Below are positions 1-15,021 of a stretch of DNA of 64,000 nt, piece by piece. The translations under genes and the position numbers were made by a program. A model generated the notes under the pieces. That model made no database searches and was not told the DNA's origin. It saw only the letters and a program-made list of their open reading frames with translations. Numbering within the stretch: the stretch's first letter is position 1; each line of letters starts with the position of its first letter. Origin of the DNA: Didymodactylos carnosus (taxonomy: Eukaryota; Rotifera; Eurotatoria; Philodinida; Philodinidae); the NCBI GenBank assembly GCA_905250885.1, contig CAJNOQ010000038.1, positions 1-64,000 on the forward strand. Direction: 5' to 3'.

Positions 1-3000
1 AGTTTCACAATAGACGTTTATACACCATTCGATAGAGAATTTCAAGAGCTACATTTTGCACTATTTGTATTTCAAGATAGATAAAATCGACTTTTTGGCC
101 TAATGTCCGCTTAGTTGCCCACTGTGCAGGAGTGCCGCTACTTTTGCGCAGTACTGTATTTTCCTTCAAATACACTAGTATATTGATGGCAATGAATTAG
201 TATGAGATATTGTGCTTCTAGCTACGAGATCGCGCATCCATTTAATTTGATATAGTTGATCTAGTTAATCTACTACATTTAGACGATAACAATGCCAATA
301 TCATCACTCAAGGATTGGTTTCTTATTATAAGACGAAATTCTTTAATGAAAACTTATTAAATAAGTAAAGCAAAAAGTTTATTGATTGATTTAGTAAAAA
401 TTGTTTGCAAGTGAACTCGTTTTTTGTTGTTCATAAAAATAACTTGTTAAGTTGCTCTCTAGATTGACAGACGTAAAAAGAGAAGTATGTTTTTCGTTTT
501 GACTGTATACGAAGTGCTTCTTTTTATTATATAACAACGTGTCGAAACAGCATGTTGTTCACTTGTTTAATTTCAACATGACAACATGTTCTTTGTTTTG
601 TTTGTATTTGTTAATCAAGAAGTGCCACAGTATAGAACATTTCGTTTCTCTTCTTCGATTGTTCATTTATATGTAAGTCTTGTTCCAAAAATTATAATTA
701 ATGTTTTGATATTTTCCAAGATTAATGGTTTCTTTCATTTTCATTTTTCTTTTCATTCCTTATTATATAATTTAAGTAAGGAACTAGTTAAAATTACAAA
801 ATAAAAAACAATATACATTTCAATGGCTGCTTTCATTTTTGTTTATTATCTAACATCATCATCGTCCTATTTTGATGATCGTAATCGTCGTGCGTCTAGT
901 CACCATAACTTTTCGTTAATTGCTGAAGTCTTGGGAATTTTATGAGAAAAAAATATCATCAGTTTTTCTATGACACAGCATATAGTATTCTCCATTAGTC
1001 TCAATATAGGCTGACTCATCATACCATGGAAAATTAGTTTCTGATACGAGTTACCTATACATCAATATTTTTCAAATTCAATACTTTTAATATAAATTCA
1101 CCCAAATTATTACTTTTGGTCAGAAAGTGTTAATTTCAAAAATTGCTAGTATTTGGAGAGAATGCAAAGACAATTGTACATCTCTAGAAAAATTAAGCTA
1201 TTTTTGCTTTTTTTGATGAAACAAACGCTACTGAAACATTTTACATGAATAGCAACGGATTCATATCAATCCATAGAGTATCGCATGAATAATAATGACG
1301 ACAAAGTCGATTGAACGAAAAGAAAAGATGAGGTGCAACAAAAGAAGAAAGAAAGCTCAGACATCATTTACGACGAAAATGTTAACGTATTATATTTTGT
1401 GAAACAAGAACAAATTAGTGTATTTAATAGATTTTTCTATTCATTCACACCTATACGTAAGTTGATGAATTTACTAGCTAGAAAAATGCATCTTACTGCT
1501 TAAAAGAGGTTAGAACAAAAAGAAAATCCATACTACTTCGAAAAAATGTCGAAAATTTTCGCGAAATCTATCTCATTGATCAAACGTAATGAAGAATAAG
1601 ACAATTTAGATATATGAAACACTTTATTTTATTATTTTTCTCAAAAATTTTATTTTTTTCAAATTTGACTTTGATATTGATTATTTTCGATCAATTAGAT
1701 GATTAATACTTTGTTGATTTATTGTAAAGCCAAATTGATGAACTTTATTATTGATCTTTATGTCTTTTGCACTAAATAACAGACATACTTTTCTCTTTTC
1801 CTTGCTTTGTTTCTTATATCGACTAGCACGATGATACGGTTCATTTTCATACGCATATAGTCAAGTGGATGTTAAAATATTTCCTTTTGTTAGATGCACT
1901 CTTTTCATGTTCTTTTGAATATAAGTAAAGTACAAACTTTTAGTCGATCGAGTAGACATAAAACTGTACAAATTTTCTTAGATTTTCAATAATATCTATA
2001 CAATATTAGATAAAAGATTTTTAGTAAAAGTTTAATTTTTCATTATCGATGCAATCTAACGAAAGATACATATCAATGGGTGATTTTGAATTACTTAGTG
2101 ATTTAGGACACAATAGAGATTTTCCTAAAAAGTGTAATGCAAAATAAGTAGCCTACGTTTAAACTTATAGCAAAAGATATTAAAAAAGGCATCTTTCGTG
2201 TAGAGTTGTTGAAAAAAACGCCTATTTGTACTATAAATATCGTTCAAAATGAATAGGTTATTTGTTCGACTTCTCTTTTTTTGTCATTTTTTTCTTGAAG
2301 ACATATAAAAAATATGACGCAAACATTTCCCACTTTCTCTCAAAAAGAAATTGCTACAAGGTACTATACAATTTTCTCTTTCTCTCATTTCTCAACAACA
2401 AATAATATATGATTATCATTGATGATCATGATTATATCAAACAACACGGTACAATTGTGTGTATGTATGCGTCTCTTGTCCGCCTGTCCCTTTAGTAACG
2501 TTTGTCTTTTCTCTTCTCTTTCTATTCTTCTTTTCTGTGAGAGAATGTTCAAAATAAATCTCTTTTTTTAAAGTTAGAGAAGGTAAAAACGAAAATTTTT
2601 CCTTTTTTACCTGAACAAAACGAAACAAAAAAGGAAAAGAGAAGCAATTCGTCATGTCAAATTGTTCTTGAATGTAAGATTATTCGGATTATGAACGATG
2701 ATGCCATCTTAATTATGTGTGAGGCATTAGAAGACTATACTTGAAAAAGGATAGAATACGATACAAGTTAATATTGTTATATAAGTGTTAATTCGAAAAG
2801 TATACGGAAGGTGAGTTGGTTGTATGATATTTTGATTATTGCAACTCTGATGTTTTTCAATATATTTTACGCTCATTCGTTGTCAGAAGATTGCAAACTA
2901 AAGGGTTTTCTGTACTTTATTTCGTACACGTTTTAGTATGGTTGTTAAACTTGGATAGTTTTAACTTCAGTTTGCAATTTTTGTTTTTTATTTAAATTTT

Positions 3001-5456
3001 AATGTAAACTGTAATGAGAAAGAGATAACAAAGTTTTATAGAGGCAAATCAGAGAAGATCTTCATTATATGTCTAGATTTCTAAATCGATTCCTTTTTAC
3101 CTAGGAATTTATTATACTCAAACGAAAAGTTGTTTTCGAGATGAGATTTTCTAACAGCTAAGAATTAAAAGAGATCACAAGCCTTATGCTTCAAAAGCTC
3201 TTATATGCATGAGACGGAGAGAGAGAGAAGTGACGCTGAGAGTACCGTTGCTAAGAGATAAAACATAACGATGTATGCATTGACTGAGACATTACTAATG
3301 GTAATCTATTATTGCGTCTTCTAGAAATTACTTGATCCGAATCTATCCCAAATTATGGTACATAATTTCATCAGTGCTGAATATAATCCACTTTCATGAA
3401 TGTTGTTCAAATGTGATTAATGAACACATTTTTACACTGTAGATTATTAGAATGTAACTACTGTTAATTATATATCCATTATCAATCTTCTATGTGAATA
3501 AATACATTGATACACCCTGTCATCACTTAACCTTGATTTCTTCAACTTTCCTGCTGATAATCAATCATCACTTGATAGTACAGTGGTAATCTCTATAGAT
3601 GTGACAATACAATTATCAGTCGTGTGTACATGAATAAAGTAAATTTTAAAATTTTTTTTTTCTATACGACCAACCTTCAGTCAACTGCGTGTAACAACTA
3701 AACATGATTGAAATTTCAATACATTTCTCGAGGTTAATTGTTCGATTATCGACTATCATTTATTCTTTTTTTTTCATGGTCATTTTTTTTTCTGTCGTTT
3801 TCGCTTTTTCTTCTTCTTCTTAGAATCATTACACAATATAAAGAAAAAAATTTGACTTTTATTAATATACATACATATATATAGTTTTCTTCAACTCAAA
3901 TCTTTTTGTTATACTGATGTACATATAACAAAATCAGAAGAAAAATAGAGGAAGAGAAAATTTGAATATTTTTTACTTGTATAACTCTGCTTTTATATTG
4001 TAGCCATTCTTGTTATATAATTGACTTGTATAGGATAACCACCGTCGGGAATACATGTAAGAATACTTGAGAAATAGGCAGAAAACAAAACTATAAAGTG
4101 AATTTATTCTTTTGTATATAACATACAATAGTACACCTTAGAAAATAAAAAAGAAAAGGAGAAAAAGGACAGAACTCTCACTACTGCTATCAACAAATTA
4201 ATAAATCAAATTTTTAAATGATTACTTCCCGTTTTTCTCTCATATTTACAATGAATCAAAAACGATTAAATAATTGAAAGTCAATGATATTTTGATGACT
4301 ATATAGTACTAAACATGCAACGATTCTTAACAGAATTGAGATTGACGAGTACGAGAGGGAAGATCATAAGTAGTATTTCGATAAGTAATGAATTTCGCGT
4401 CTGTGAAATATCTATTTCTAATCAGTTTTCTTTCAATTCAAAGTGCGTATTAGTATCTTGAGGAAAAGGGAAAAAAGGAGTAAAATAAAACGGAACGCTT
4501 CTTAAAATAGCTAAGATGAGTATTTTTTTTTCCTTCTTTTTTTACGAATAACAGCATTTTGTGTTGTTACTTCTTGTTGTACGATTGTGTACATGACAAA
4601 TAGACAATAGTACTTGAACGTCTGTCTGATCGTTGACCTACAATCTTTTTTTATGAAAATTTGACAAAATCGAAAAGATTAGATGTTACACAACAAAATT
4701 TTCATATCTCATTTGTATTCAGTAAAAAATTTGACGAAATCTCTGCTTTAGTTCTGTGAGTAATGAGCACTGTAAGACGTTTTGTATTTGTAGCAGAGGA
4801 AAAAAAGCAAAAAATCTGAAATCTTAATATAGTTTTCTTTCTCACCGATTCTATTGATTAGGTATCCAGGTGCATTTTTATAAAGTAAATCCAAATCTAG
4901 CTTGACATTTTGAAGATTTATCAATAGTTTTCTTCCGATGATTGAAACTTTGATTGAGAAATATAATATAATGTTTAATCAATAGTCATCCTTCTCCGGC
5001 TGGAACGATATGTTGTTTGAGACGTGATCAGCGACGCTTTTCAGAATCAGGAGAGGCTAAAATATAGTGTTTTCGTCTTCTAGAGAGTCTGAGAGTCAAA
5101 TTTTACTATAGAGCCTAGAAAGATCTATTTTGATAAAATAAAATATACTAAATGCTCATTAACACTCTACATTTTCTTTCATTTTAAAATTTCTATGTAC
5201 ATTTCAATTAATCATTAACAATAGAACATAAGAAAACAGTAGAAATATTTGAATTCAATGAAATGTCAGTTATCGTCATATGGACATTGTCACACACATT
5301 TGTCTTGTCACGTCCGATTATGTTTCAACATTTAAACATCATTACTATCATCATCATCCTTGATCATTATTTCGTGAATAATTTATTATTGTCAATAACT
5401 AATGAGCAGAAAAAAAGATTTGAGATATGCTATATAGACGAGTATTGATCATACAA

Positions 5457-5473
5457 TGTGTGTGTGTGTGTGT
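5457..5473. repeat. (TG)n microsatellite
   Basis: Uninterrupted TG dinucleotide run of about 17 bases in A+T-rich noncoding DNA. Confidence 0.9.
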
Positions 5474-6621
5474 AATATTATATTTACGTCTTGTTGTTTT
5501 GTGCTTAACAATCAAGTACAATTATGACGCTTTTTAGAAAAAATATGAAGAAATAGTTCAAGTGTAATGTATTCTTTTCAAAGAAGTTGCGATTTTTCCT
5601 CTTTCATTATTGCTCAATTTTGTTTATGAATGAGAAGAAGTATAAAATTCAACAACGTGTTATATTGCTAGAAAAAGATTTGAATAGTTTTCAACGGAAC
5701 AAAAAAAAGTTAAATATTTTCAATTCTTACGTTATTTATAAACTTTTTATTTTCGTAAAAACAGTAGAGTCTTCTTGTAAGAGTTATCAGTAAGGATATG
5801 ATAATTGCATAAACCTATTAGACATACTTTTGAAGAGAAATGTTGACTTTGAAAAATTATATTTTATTATCATTTGTAGACAACATAACAGTTGAATATA
5901 TTATATCCATTAGTGTAGATTTTTTTTTTCAATACTAAAACACCACTCCACTTATCATCAATGACTTTCCTTTTTATTTTTGTTTTGTATCGTTGAAATA
6001 AAACATGTACAATATACTTATCATCATCATCATCATTCGACTCTTCTCTATTAATCAAATAATTGTTGTCCATTTTTATTTTATATTAAAACGTTGATTT
6101 ACATGTACATCTGTTATCGTCAGTCATAGTAGAAATAGTAGCTTTTAGTATTTCAAATAAAATTGAGTCTCTCTCTGTTTCTCTCTTAGTCATCTGCTTC
6201 TTAGACCCTAAAGGCATAAAATGACAAATACCAGAGCAAGATATTTTCGGTAGTTAAACTAAAGCAATTATTTTATTCAAAATTTGTTCACGTAATAAGA
6301 TTTATATGCATAGTGATATTAATACCATATCCGTAGCCCATCTTAAACTCGATTATATCTATTCTATGAATATTAATTAATCTCTTCATCAATTGTTTAA
6401 CTATTAAAAATACTTTTTTAAAATTCTAAGAATACGTGTTTTTAGGAGGAAAACTTATTTTTAAACGAGATTTTTCTTATATTCAGCATACAAAACAGTA
6501 AATCTAACACCTAATTAGATGAAAATGTGTCAATATAGTCTCTATTGAACTCTGTTGACATTCACAGAAAATCGACTATCATACGAAGTATTTCCTTATA
6601 TGACAAATTTTTGATCATGAC

Positions 6622-6641
6622 GTGTGTGTGTGTGTGTGTGT
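6622..6641. repeat. (GT)n microsatellite
   Basis: Uninterrupted GT dinucleotide run of about 20 bases. It creates a spurious Val/Cys-rich reading frame that I do not accept as coding. Confidence 0.9.
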
Positions 6642-8393
6642 ATCCATTCACAGTTGGCGACTTGTATAAAATAACAGTTTTAATACTATTACATCATTCA
6701 CTTACTAGCACTTTCTTTTATTCTATATAACAAACATAATCATTTGTTGGTGGTCCCCATTCAAAGAGACATAATCATTTATCCTTTTCACTGTGTATGT
6801 GTATATGGTATGACATAAAAATCAAGAGTTTTATATAAAATTTAAGCAAAATTAAATAATCAATTTAGTTCACAATAGATATGCACCAGCAGCTAAAAAA
6901 CAATTAGTACAACAAGAAAAATTTTGTATTATAAACAAACTTAGATCATAATGTGATTGCTTGATTTCACAAGAAAAAAACAAACGAAGATATCTCCTGT
7001 GGGAAAAGATCATTTGAATCTCTATTGTTGTATTAGTTTGAATAAGAGTGATTTAAAATCATACAAAAGATTGAATGGGTTTAAACAGAAGATAGTTGTT
7101 AACATTAGATGTAGATAATGTTTACAATTTAGAATAATCTTCACATGTTGGTTTTTTTTTAGTTTGTTTAGAGTGCCTCATTAATTAGTTTGTTCGATGT
7201 TTAGTACTTATGAGTAATGCATCCATTTTTCTGTAATATTCTTCGATATTATACGTTCAATATTCTTAAGAGATTCGTTAACAGTAAAAATTTATTAAAC
7301 TTTGATGTCTTTGATGTCGTTTGGTGAAATTTTATTGGTTAATCGCATCATCCGATATTGTATTTAGTGAAACTATTATTAAACAGTTATTGTTTTATGT
7401 GGCATGCCTGTGGTGCACAGTAGGATAAAAAAAAAATGATTCTTCTATTGTTGGATATTGAATCCTGTCATTAATTTATAAAAATATGTGATTAATCATA
7501 TGTGGTGTGATGTAACAAATTTTATACTATTAATGTTTAGAGCATATAACTGCGTATATGTATTCACTAGGATTAGATTATTCTTCTCTTCTTTTTTTCT
7601 CTAAGTTGATTGGTTATCGTCCTTGAACGTCATTAAAGGATATTATCCTGTCGGAAATAGTTATATCCGTACAATATTCATCTTGATGGTGTCGATGAGA
7701 AAAAAAAATAGAGACGATATATAAACTGTAACGATTATCTTAAATTTTCATACGAAGAAAAATGAGACAGTTTAAATTTTTGGTCACCTGATTATTATTT
7801 AGCAAAAAAAAATGAACTCTTTTAATATATTATCGTAAAACAAGGAAGTTAAATGTTCAACTACATACATAATTATATGTCATAAGAAACATGAACATAT
7901 GGTGATGATACCAATCTTAGTCGATTATAAATGCAGATGATGCATGCGACACGATATATTTAAGATATAATCAAACAGATGGGTATTTATACAAAATAAT
8001 GAAAATTAATACTTCATGCATTCAAGGTGAAATGTATTACTCAAATCCCTTTAAGTCGATTTATACGTCAATAATTGTGCTGGTGTATGAGTTCACTTTA
8101 TAGAACTGAACTAAATTTCCTTCTATAAAAAAAAATAAGATCAAAATCAACGTGCCAATGGGAATAATGAAAGTGATGGTTACTCTAATTCAAATATTTG
8201 TTGATTTTAAACTTGGAAGAATCTGTTAGTTTTATGCGTATCTCCTGTTTTAAATATAATCACGTCAAAAGGATTAAATGATCGTACACATACACATAAC
8301 AAGAGAAAGATCATAAGTGTCAAGGTTACCGTGATTTAGAAAGCACAATAAAAAAAAGAACAAGAATATGTTTCTTAATGTTGTTTATGTATG

Positions 8394-8906
8394 GAACAAG
8401 TGGACCAGAAACAATGGGACAAAATCATTTTCTTTCTTCGGGATGCTAATGTATAGCTTGAAGACTTCATTCCAGATTCATTCGATGATGAATTTTTCGT
8501 CCTACAAAACTCTCTGTATCCGATATCTACATGTTGTTTCATTATTTGAGAAATAAAACGTAGATTAAGAGTAGATCAGAAGTAGAACTGCAACGCATAC
8601 TCAAACTTCAGACTTTTCTTTAGGAAGGGATAGGTTGTAAGTTTTCGAATTATTTCGCAAAAGATCGAAAGGTCATTAAAAAGTCTGAGTATGCGTCGCC
8701 GTTCTACGTCTGATCTATTCTTACTCTACGTTTTTTCCCTCAAATAATGAAATAACGTGTGCATATCGGATACAGAGAGTTTTGTAGAACGAAAAATTCT
8801 CCATTAAATAGAATGAAGACTAGAACTAGAATGAAGTCTTCAAGCTATACTTTAGTACCCTGAAGAAACAAAATGATTTTGTCCGATTATTTCTGGGTTA
8901 CCCGTT
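8394..8906. mobile_element. Foldback (long inverted-repeat) element, about 510 bp
   Basis: The left arm (about 8394-8620) and right arm (about 8675-8906) are near reverse complements around a loop of about 55 bases. Matching blocks include GGACAAAATCATTTT on the left against AAAATGATTTTGTCC on the right, and CTCTGTATCCGATAT against ATATCGGATACAGAG. The arms have diverged by scattered changes and a small indel, so the insertion is not recent. No transposase is encoded. A non-autonomous foldback or MITE-type DNA transposon is the likely identity. Target-site duplications are not clear. Confidence 0.75.
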
Positions 8907-9609
8907 ATATTTATCAATATGAAAAATACGTTTCATAAAACGATTCATCTTGAATGAAATCTAAGGTCGTGAAATGATGACATCAAGAATGAATAATTTA
9001 CTTCAGTATTGAAATCAACTCTTTTTTTCGAGTATAACTTGTGATAAAAAGAGGTTGACTAAGTAAAAGTTATCGGACCGAAATGTCAGTTATTTTAGAC
9101 ACAATGCAATATTTTGGAGACATTTTGTTTTTTTATAAAACAAAAAATGTTTAATAATCATAGAAACATGTATGATACGATAATCGTTGTTGTTAGACGG
9201 GACTCAACTCTTTCAGTTTGAATGTTAAATATGTTTTATTTACATATACCAACAATTAAAATTGAACAGAAATCGGACACGCCTATAATTACATATGTAG
9301 ATGTATACGTGTACACAAACATACAATAGTAAAAATATTGTTGTTTTCAAGCACAGATGTGACATGTCTGATGTTTAATTACAAATGATTTAGTAAAAAA
9401 AAAAAGTAGTACAGTGAGACATATTTATTTATTTGTCTACTGCCATCTATTACTAATTTTATCTTTACTCAAAACATACAGTTATTGTTCTATTAATTGT
9501 TTTAATCAATAATTGTTAACTATTTGAACAATTATGATAGATGTTACAATTTATTCTAAAGTACTCTATTTCCTATGTATTTTAGTATTTTATAATTTTA
9601 ATTTATTTA

Positions 9610-9623
9610 TTCTTTCATCTTAG
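9610..9623 (+). promoter_or_regulatory. Acceptor-like tract directly before the start codon
   Basis: A pyrimidine-rich TTCTTTCATCTTAG run ends in AG exactly at the ATG of the discoidin-domain gene. This fits a 3' splice site for spliced-leader trans-splicing, or for a 5'-UTR intron. The sequence alone cannot separate the two. Confidence 0.5.
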
Positions 9624-12600
9624 ATGAAACTCCGGAAGCGATTGAAGATGTTTTCTGCAAATTGTCTGTTATATATTATTTTAATTATTTTTTATTATTC
9701 ATCATTATGTCAAACAAGCACACAAGGTTAATTTTATTTACCTTTATTAATTTAATTTAATTTTAAATTTTTTATTTTTACTATTTTAGTCTGTAATGGT
9801 CCATTAGGTATGACAACAGGTGAAATTCGCGATTGGCAAATAACATCTTCATCATCATTATGGGATCCTGATTGTCATGAAAAATATTCCCGATTATATC
9901 AACCAAATGATCGAGCTTGGTGTGCGAGACAAAAATCAGATTCTGAATGGTTACAAATTGATTTGGGAATATCAGCAAAAGTAACTGACAATAGTTTATG
10001 AGCAAAGAGCAATATTCATTTTGTTAAAATATTTAGATTTCGGGTGTATTGATTCAAGGACGAGCGAATAAAGAAGAATATGTTACATCATTTATGATAT
10101 CGTATAGTACCGATGCATTTCGATGGCAATATATTGTTGACAGATATGGAAATCAAAAGGTAAACAGAAGATTTTTTTATACTGTTAAAATTCTCAGATG
10201 AAAAATGTCTTACAAGATCTATCATTTTCTTCTAACATTTTATAGTAATATCATACAATAAACGGTTAGAAGTCTAATGTATTAGAATTGATCATTGATC
10301 TTAAAGGATCATGCGATTATATTATGATCTTATGAAATCTTACAACGGTCATAGTGTATCATGTTTACATTTCTTATTATAAGATTTTACAGTATCTTGC
10401 CAGAATATCTAAAATCATGTTTGTTTGTTTATTCTTATAAGGTCTTTTGCGAAATGATGAAAGACTGATCCATACAATTTAAATTTTATTACGATATATA
10501 GTATATCTTTTTCTATAAATATACAACATCGTTCTAATGAATAATATCGAAAATTTTCTTTTTGTTCAACTGCATACATTGACTGAGTACAAAATAGAGT
10601 ACATGACTGTAAAATGACAAAACATGATTCTAGGATAGTAGGATAATATCTATACTAGAAAACATCAAAAGGAGATAAAACAGGCAGAAATAGATAAAAT
10701 GGATAGTTAGAAGAGGCATACCAGTTTCCATGTTTTAATGAAATGAAAATTTTTTGCAAGTTCGATCACAAGTTTGTAACCTCTTGTGACATTTTAAACT
10801 AAGATATTCTAAGATCTTGTTTCCAAGAAGTATAGAGAAAATGGAAAGACAATTTTAACTGCAACTATTTTACATCTTTTTAGGTATTTGCTGGTAATAC
10901 AGATTCTTATTCTGTTCGTCATAACTACTTTGATGAACCGATCGTTGCACGATTTATTAAATTTCATACAATCCAATGGTATAAACATCCTAGTTTAAGA
11001 GTAGACATTATTGGATGTCAAGGTATACGTTTGACGGGTATTTAAAATTATTAGTTTATATTTTTAAACGATTTTTTATGATTTAAGAATGTAAACAACA
11101 TCTTGGTTTACCACCCTATGGTAAAATAAGTGCTTCAACATCATGGCCATATCGAAGACATGCATCATGTCAGCCAGAAGATGGACATCTTCTCAGTAAT
11201 AAAGGATGGTGTTCAAAAAAACGTTATAGTAAGTAATGTTTGTCTCTTTCATTCAATTAGAAGTATTGGATTATTTTAGTCACTTATTTAATACAACAAA
11301 TAACAGTTTTTCTCGTTTGTTAAATTCAGTAGTCAACTACAAGTTCAGATATTATATCCTTTGTATGTATGATAGAGCAAAAACGTAATAGTGATAAGAA
11401 ATAATGATGGGTCATATTAAGATGACTAAATCTATCCAAATTTTCAAATCATTATTATTTTTTTCATGCAAATACAAATTTTCAAATGTACTGGTCTGTA
11501 TCTAAGATCCTTTTCTCTCTTTTAGAACAGGATCAATGGTTAGAATTTGATCTTGGACATCCATCAACTGTTACGTCACTGATAACAAAAGGTCGGGGAG
11601 ATATAACTGCACAAGAACAATGGGTTACAAAGTACAAAGTGTCATTTAGTAATGATACACGCTTATGGCTATATTATAAGGACAAAAGTCATATAGATCC
11701 AAAAGTAAGTAAATATGAGAATCTTTTTAAAGTATTAAATAATCTCTTGTTCTTTTGTCATTTTAGGAATTTGCCGCAAATAATGATAGAGATAGTGAAC
11801 GTATCCATTTTTTAAATGAACCTTTTTTTGCCAGATTTGTACGTCTACATCCTACAGAATGGCATAATCATGTAGCAATGAGAGCAGCTGTACTTGGATG
11901 TCCTCATCAAGGTAATTTCAAACTCATTCTTCTAATAGAAAATGAAATTTTTAGTCATCATTATTAATATTTTCTGTTCAGGTCAATGTTTTCCGGGCTA
12001 TTTTCGTGTGAATAGTGAAGCACAATGTGGTAGAGTTTAATTATTCTTTCTTTTTTGACAAAATTCTCGTTTTTGTTTTTTTATTTAATTTAGTTGAAAA
12101 TATGGCTTATAAAAAATTGACTTGGACAAATGATCGAGATCGCCAGTTATCATCTGCTTCTGCGACTGATTTGAAACAGCGTAGTGGACGAGCAACAAAC
12201 GGAGATCCATCATTAGCAGTCGATGGTTCAGAAGATTCGGAATGGTCTAAATGTGCTACGATCGATAATTATTATGTCAGAAAACCAGTGTGGATGGTTG
12301 ATCTGGGAAGAATCACAACAGTGTCTGGAGTGATGGTCCGAACGTGGCATGGATCAAATAAAGGTAATTGAAAGCTGTTTCCTAATCAACTCTATAAGTA
12401 AAGCGAACTCTCTTAACAAAATTTTTGAAATAATTTTTTTTCTCTTTAATTTAAGCCACGAATACCACAGTTTATCGTGATTATTTATACAATCTGGATC
12501 GTTATAGTGTCTATGTCGATCTACGTCCTCGTCGTTATCGTTTTAAAAATTCTGATCTATGTTCGTATGTGACACGAGCTAATCAAGCACTATTGACACC

Positions 12601-12730
12601 ACGTTTACATTTTCAATGTCAACGTCCTATTCGTGGACGATATGTTTATATTGAAGCTGACGGCAGTACACATAGATGGAATAAATTATTTACAGCTGTA
12701 TTATGTGAAGTATTCGTCTATGAACAGTGA
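9624..12730 (+). CDS. Secreted protein with three discoidin/F5-8C-fucolectin-type domains (10 exons)
   Basis: Exons: 9624-9726, 9790-9980, 10037-10159, 10884-11022, 11088-11228, 11526-11704, 11767-11911, 11982-12029, 12094-12363 and 12456-12730. All junctions are GT-AG and keep frame, giving 537 residues. Residues 1-30 form a basic then hydrophobic signal peptide. Two discoidin (F5/8 type C) domains follow, at about 36-184 and 187-338. Each has the family's W-x-Q/E-x-D-L-G core (EWLQIDLG, QWLEFDLG) and closes with a V/I-x-G-C cysteine (IIGCQ, VLGCP). A short Cys linker (QCFPGYF) leads to a third, fucolectin-like galactose-binding domain at about 357-537, with AVDGSEDSEW, WMVDLG and a final CEVFVYE. 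Family knowledge implies extracellular binding of sugars or lipids on cell or matrix surfaces. There is no second membrane segment, so it is probably secreted. Ligand and physiological role are unknown. The start is chosen by the signal peptide and the acceptor-like AG before it. Confidence 0.88.
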
Positions 12731-14995
12731 ATCAATTGTATACGATTCTTATCCTCTCACAATTGTTTATATCATCAACAAAATAGATCAGAAAGTACGA
12801 AGAAACTAAAACACGAAATTTTTAATTATACTTTTGTTATGCTTGTTTTTGTTCTTTACTCTCGATTTTTTACATTGTGGAAGTCAGATTTTATATATTA
12901 AGTTTAACGAAAAAATGATATTTCTTATAGATATTGAAAGTGTTTACGAGACGTTCCATAAGCGCATCAACAGGTACTGCTAAAAAAATTTTATTGTCTA
13001 AACCTATCTCAGTCAATTTCTCTCATCTAAAAATGTGATGACGGAATGTTTTTTTAGTCTTCATATTCTTTACTTGTTAACAAGTTAATTAAATTTCTAA
13101 CAGATGCCGGTCAAAAACTTATTTCGTAGTTAAACGAAGTAGATTTTTCAAATTTAATTCTGTTCCCAAGAAAGATTAGCTTCTTTGGGTACACAAAATA
13201 TCAGATTTTTTAGATTATCCATTTAACTCGACTAATAAGTCATCTGAAATGCATATTCAACATCAAACAAACAGAAATTCAAAAGTCGGTATGGCTAAGT
13301 TTTTGCAGTCAGTCAGACGTTCATAGCTAATGTGACAAAGCGCCCTAGGAATACTGTAAAATGTTTTATTTTAATTTTTGCTGTATCTATAACTTCTGGA
13401 CCATTGGAAATTTTGTGTTGAAATTTCATCAGTATCCATTCTTATTAAAAGCTCTTTTTTATTTTTGAGACTTCGATGCAAGAAAAAAGCATTCTGAAAA
13501 AGCATTTTCTCTTAGAATTACTGTATGTGGAAAAGAAAATAAATAATTTGCATGACATCACATGGAAAAGAAATGTGAGGAGTTAACCTATAAAGTACTT
13601 AAGTGTCTATACTCAATTTTAGTCGCTGCTATCAGTCCCAAACACAAAGCTAATGATTTGCACCTTGAGACGGTCCCAATACTTTCGTATAGGTTCACTA
13701 CTTCATACACAACTGGAAGCTATGATATCCTGCAGTACTACCGAAAGTGCGTAAGTTTCTAATTATGGCAACATAGTGAAACAATCATTATTCCCATGTA
13801 CAGAAATCACATTAAAATCGACAATTAATCGTGAAAAATCATACGATTAATCGTGCGCTTAATTGACGATTTTTTTCTAGATGCTAGGTTCGAACCTATC
13901 TTAGAAAATACATATTTTTTTTGCTGTTTTTTCATTGTTTATTATGTATAATGATAGGTACGTCATACTGCAACGGTCTCGGCACCCGTTTAAGTCGGAT
14001 CCTATCCGACCAGTCGGTTTAGGACTTTGCACAGATACTAGCTGTTCACTGGGTTTCTTGGCCTTAAGCTCTGACGGATCATAGAGAAGACTCTTGACAA
14101 CTCCGTTTTACTCTAAAATGAATAGATGATCTACATAGAAGTGTATTTCTCGTTGAATTCGTGTTTCTTATATACATACTTTACTGAAAAATAAAACGAT
14201 GAATAACAATAACCATTTAATCGCTTAAAATCAACAATGAATCGTAGTTAATTGACGCTTTTAAAAAAAAGAAAATAATCGCAATTACTTTGCGATTTTT
14301 CAAGAATGGTGATTAATTGTTAAAAAGTTAATTTTTAAACCTTGATAGGAGCCTGAAAATTAAAATCTGAATAGTCTCTAAACACAAATCTGCAAAGATC
14401 TTAACTAGATCCTTGTATTTTCTTATCAAGATCTTGATCATACTTGTACTTTTTTTTAAAGATTCGAAATGCCTGTTCTTGAGCAGTTCAGCGCAGGGTA
14501 CTGACCGAAACTTGGCAGGATTTATCAGTTGAGGATTCTGACTAATCTTGTTTTCTTCCTGATAAAATTCTTCTCTGATATGACTATAACTCTAGACAGG
14601 ATCGTCGTATCACGATCCAAAACAAATCCTAGAAAATCAATCCAGAATCAAACTTGACATGATCCTTGATATTTATGATGCTGAAAGATCCTTCTAGGCT
14701 CTCTCCAGGAATGAACACGGTTGAGTAGACGAAACAGTAACCTGCAAAGATTTTGCAAGAATCTGGAGATCGGATCTGTTATCCGGAACCAATCGGATCT
14801 GTTAATTTCCGGTGAGCGGAAATTGACTTATCCAAATCAGATCAATAAAATCAAATTTATTTCATGTACACTTTATTTTTTTTTCTTTCTTTTCTGTGCA
14901 CATAATATATTCACTGTTTTGTTTCACGGCAGAAGCACTTTGAATACGACACTATAGAAAATGGAAAATGAGAAATTTTCTTCTCAAATTCTTAA

Positions 14996-15021
14996 CGGTG
15001 TGAGTCATCGCTCACACTGTT
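14996..15021. repeat. Perfect short hairpin
   Basis: GTGTGAG, a six-base loop TCATCG, then CTCACAC. The stem extends to about 10 pairs with one G-U. It stands in less A+T-rich decayed DNA. Function unknown. Confidence 0.6.

Larger units (their letters stand above)
1..9600. other. A+T-rich gene-free stretch
   Basis: I find no reading frame with protein-like composition, no family match and no plausible exon chain on either strand here. The sequence is dominated by A and T runs with short simple repeats, including TG runs at about 5457-5473 and 6622-6641. The one structured item is the foldback repeat near 8.4-8.9 kb, listed separately. It could be intergenic DNA, or a long intron or UTR of a gene to the left. 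Confidence 0.6.

Noticed and set aside
13885-13910. tRNA-like GGTTCGAACC
   Set aside because: The word is self-complementary and matches a B-box on both strands, but no cloverleaf can be drawn around it.
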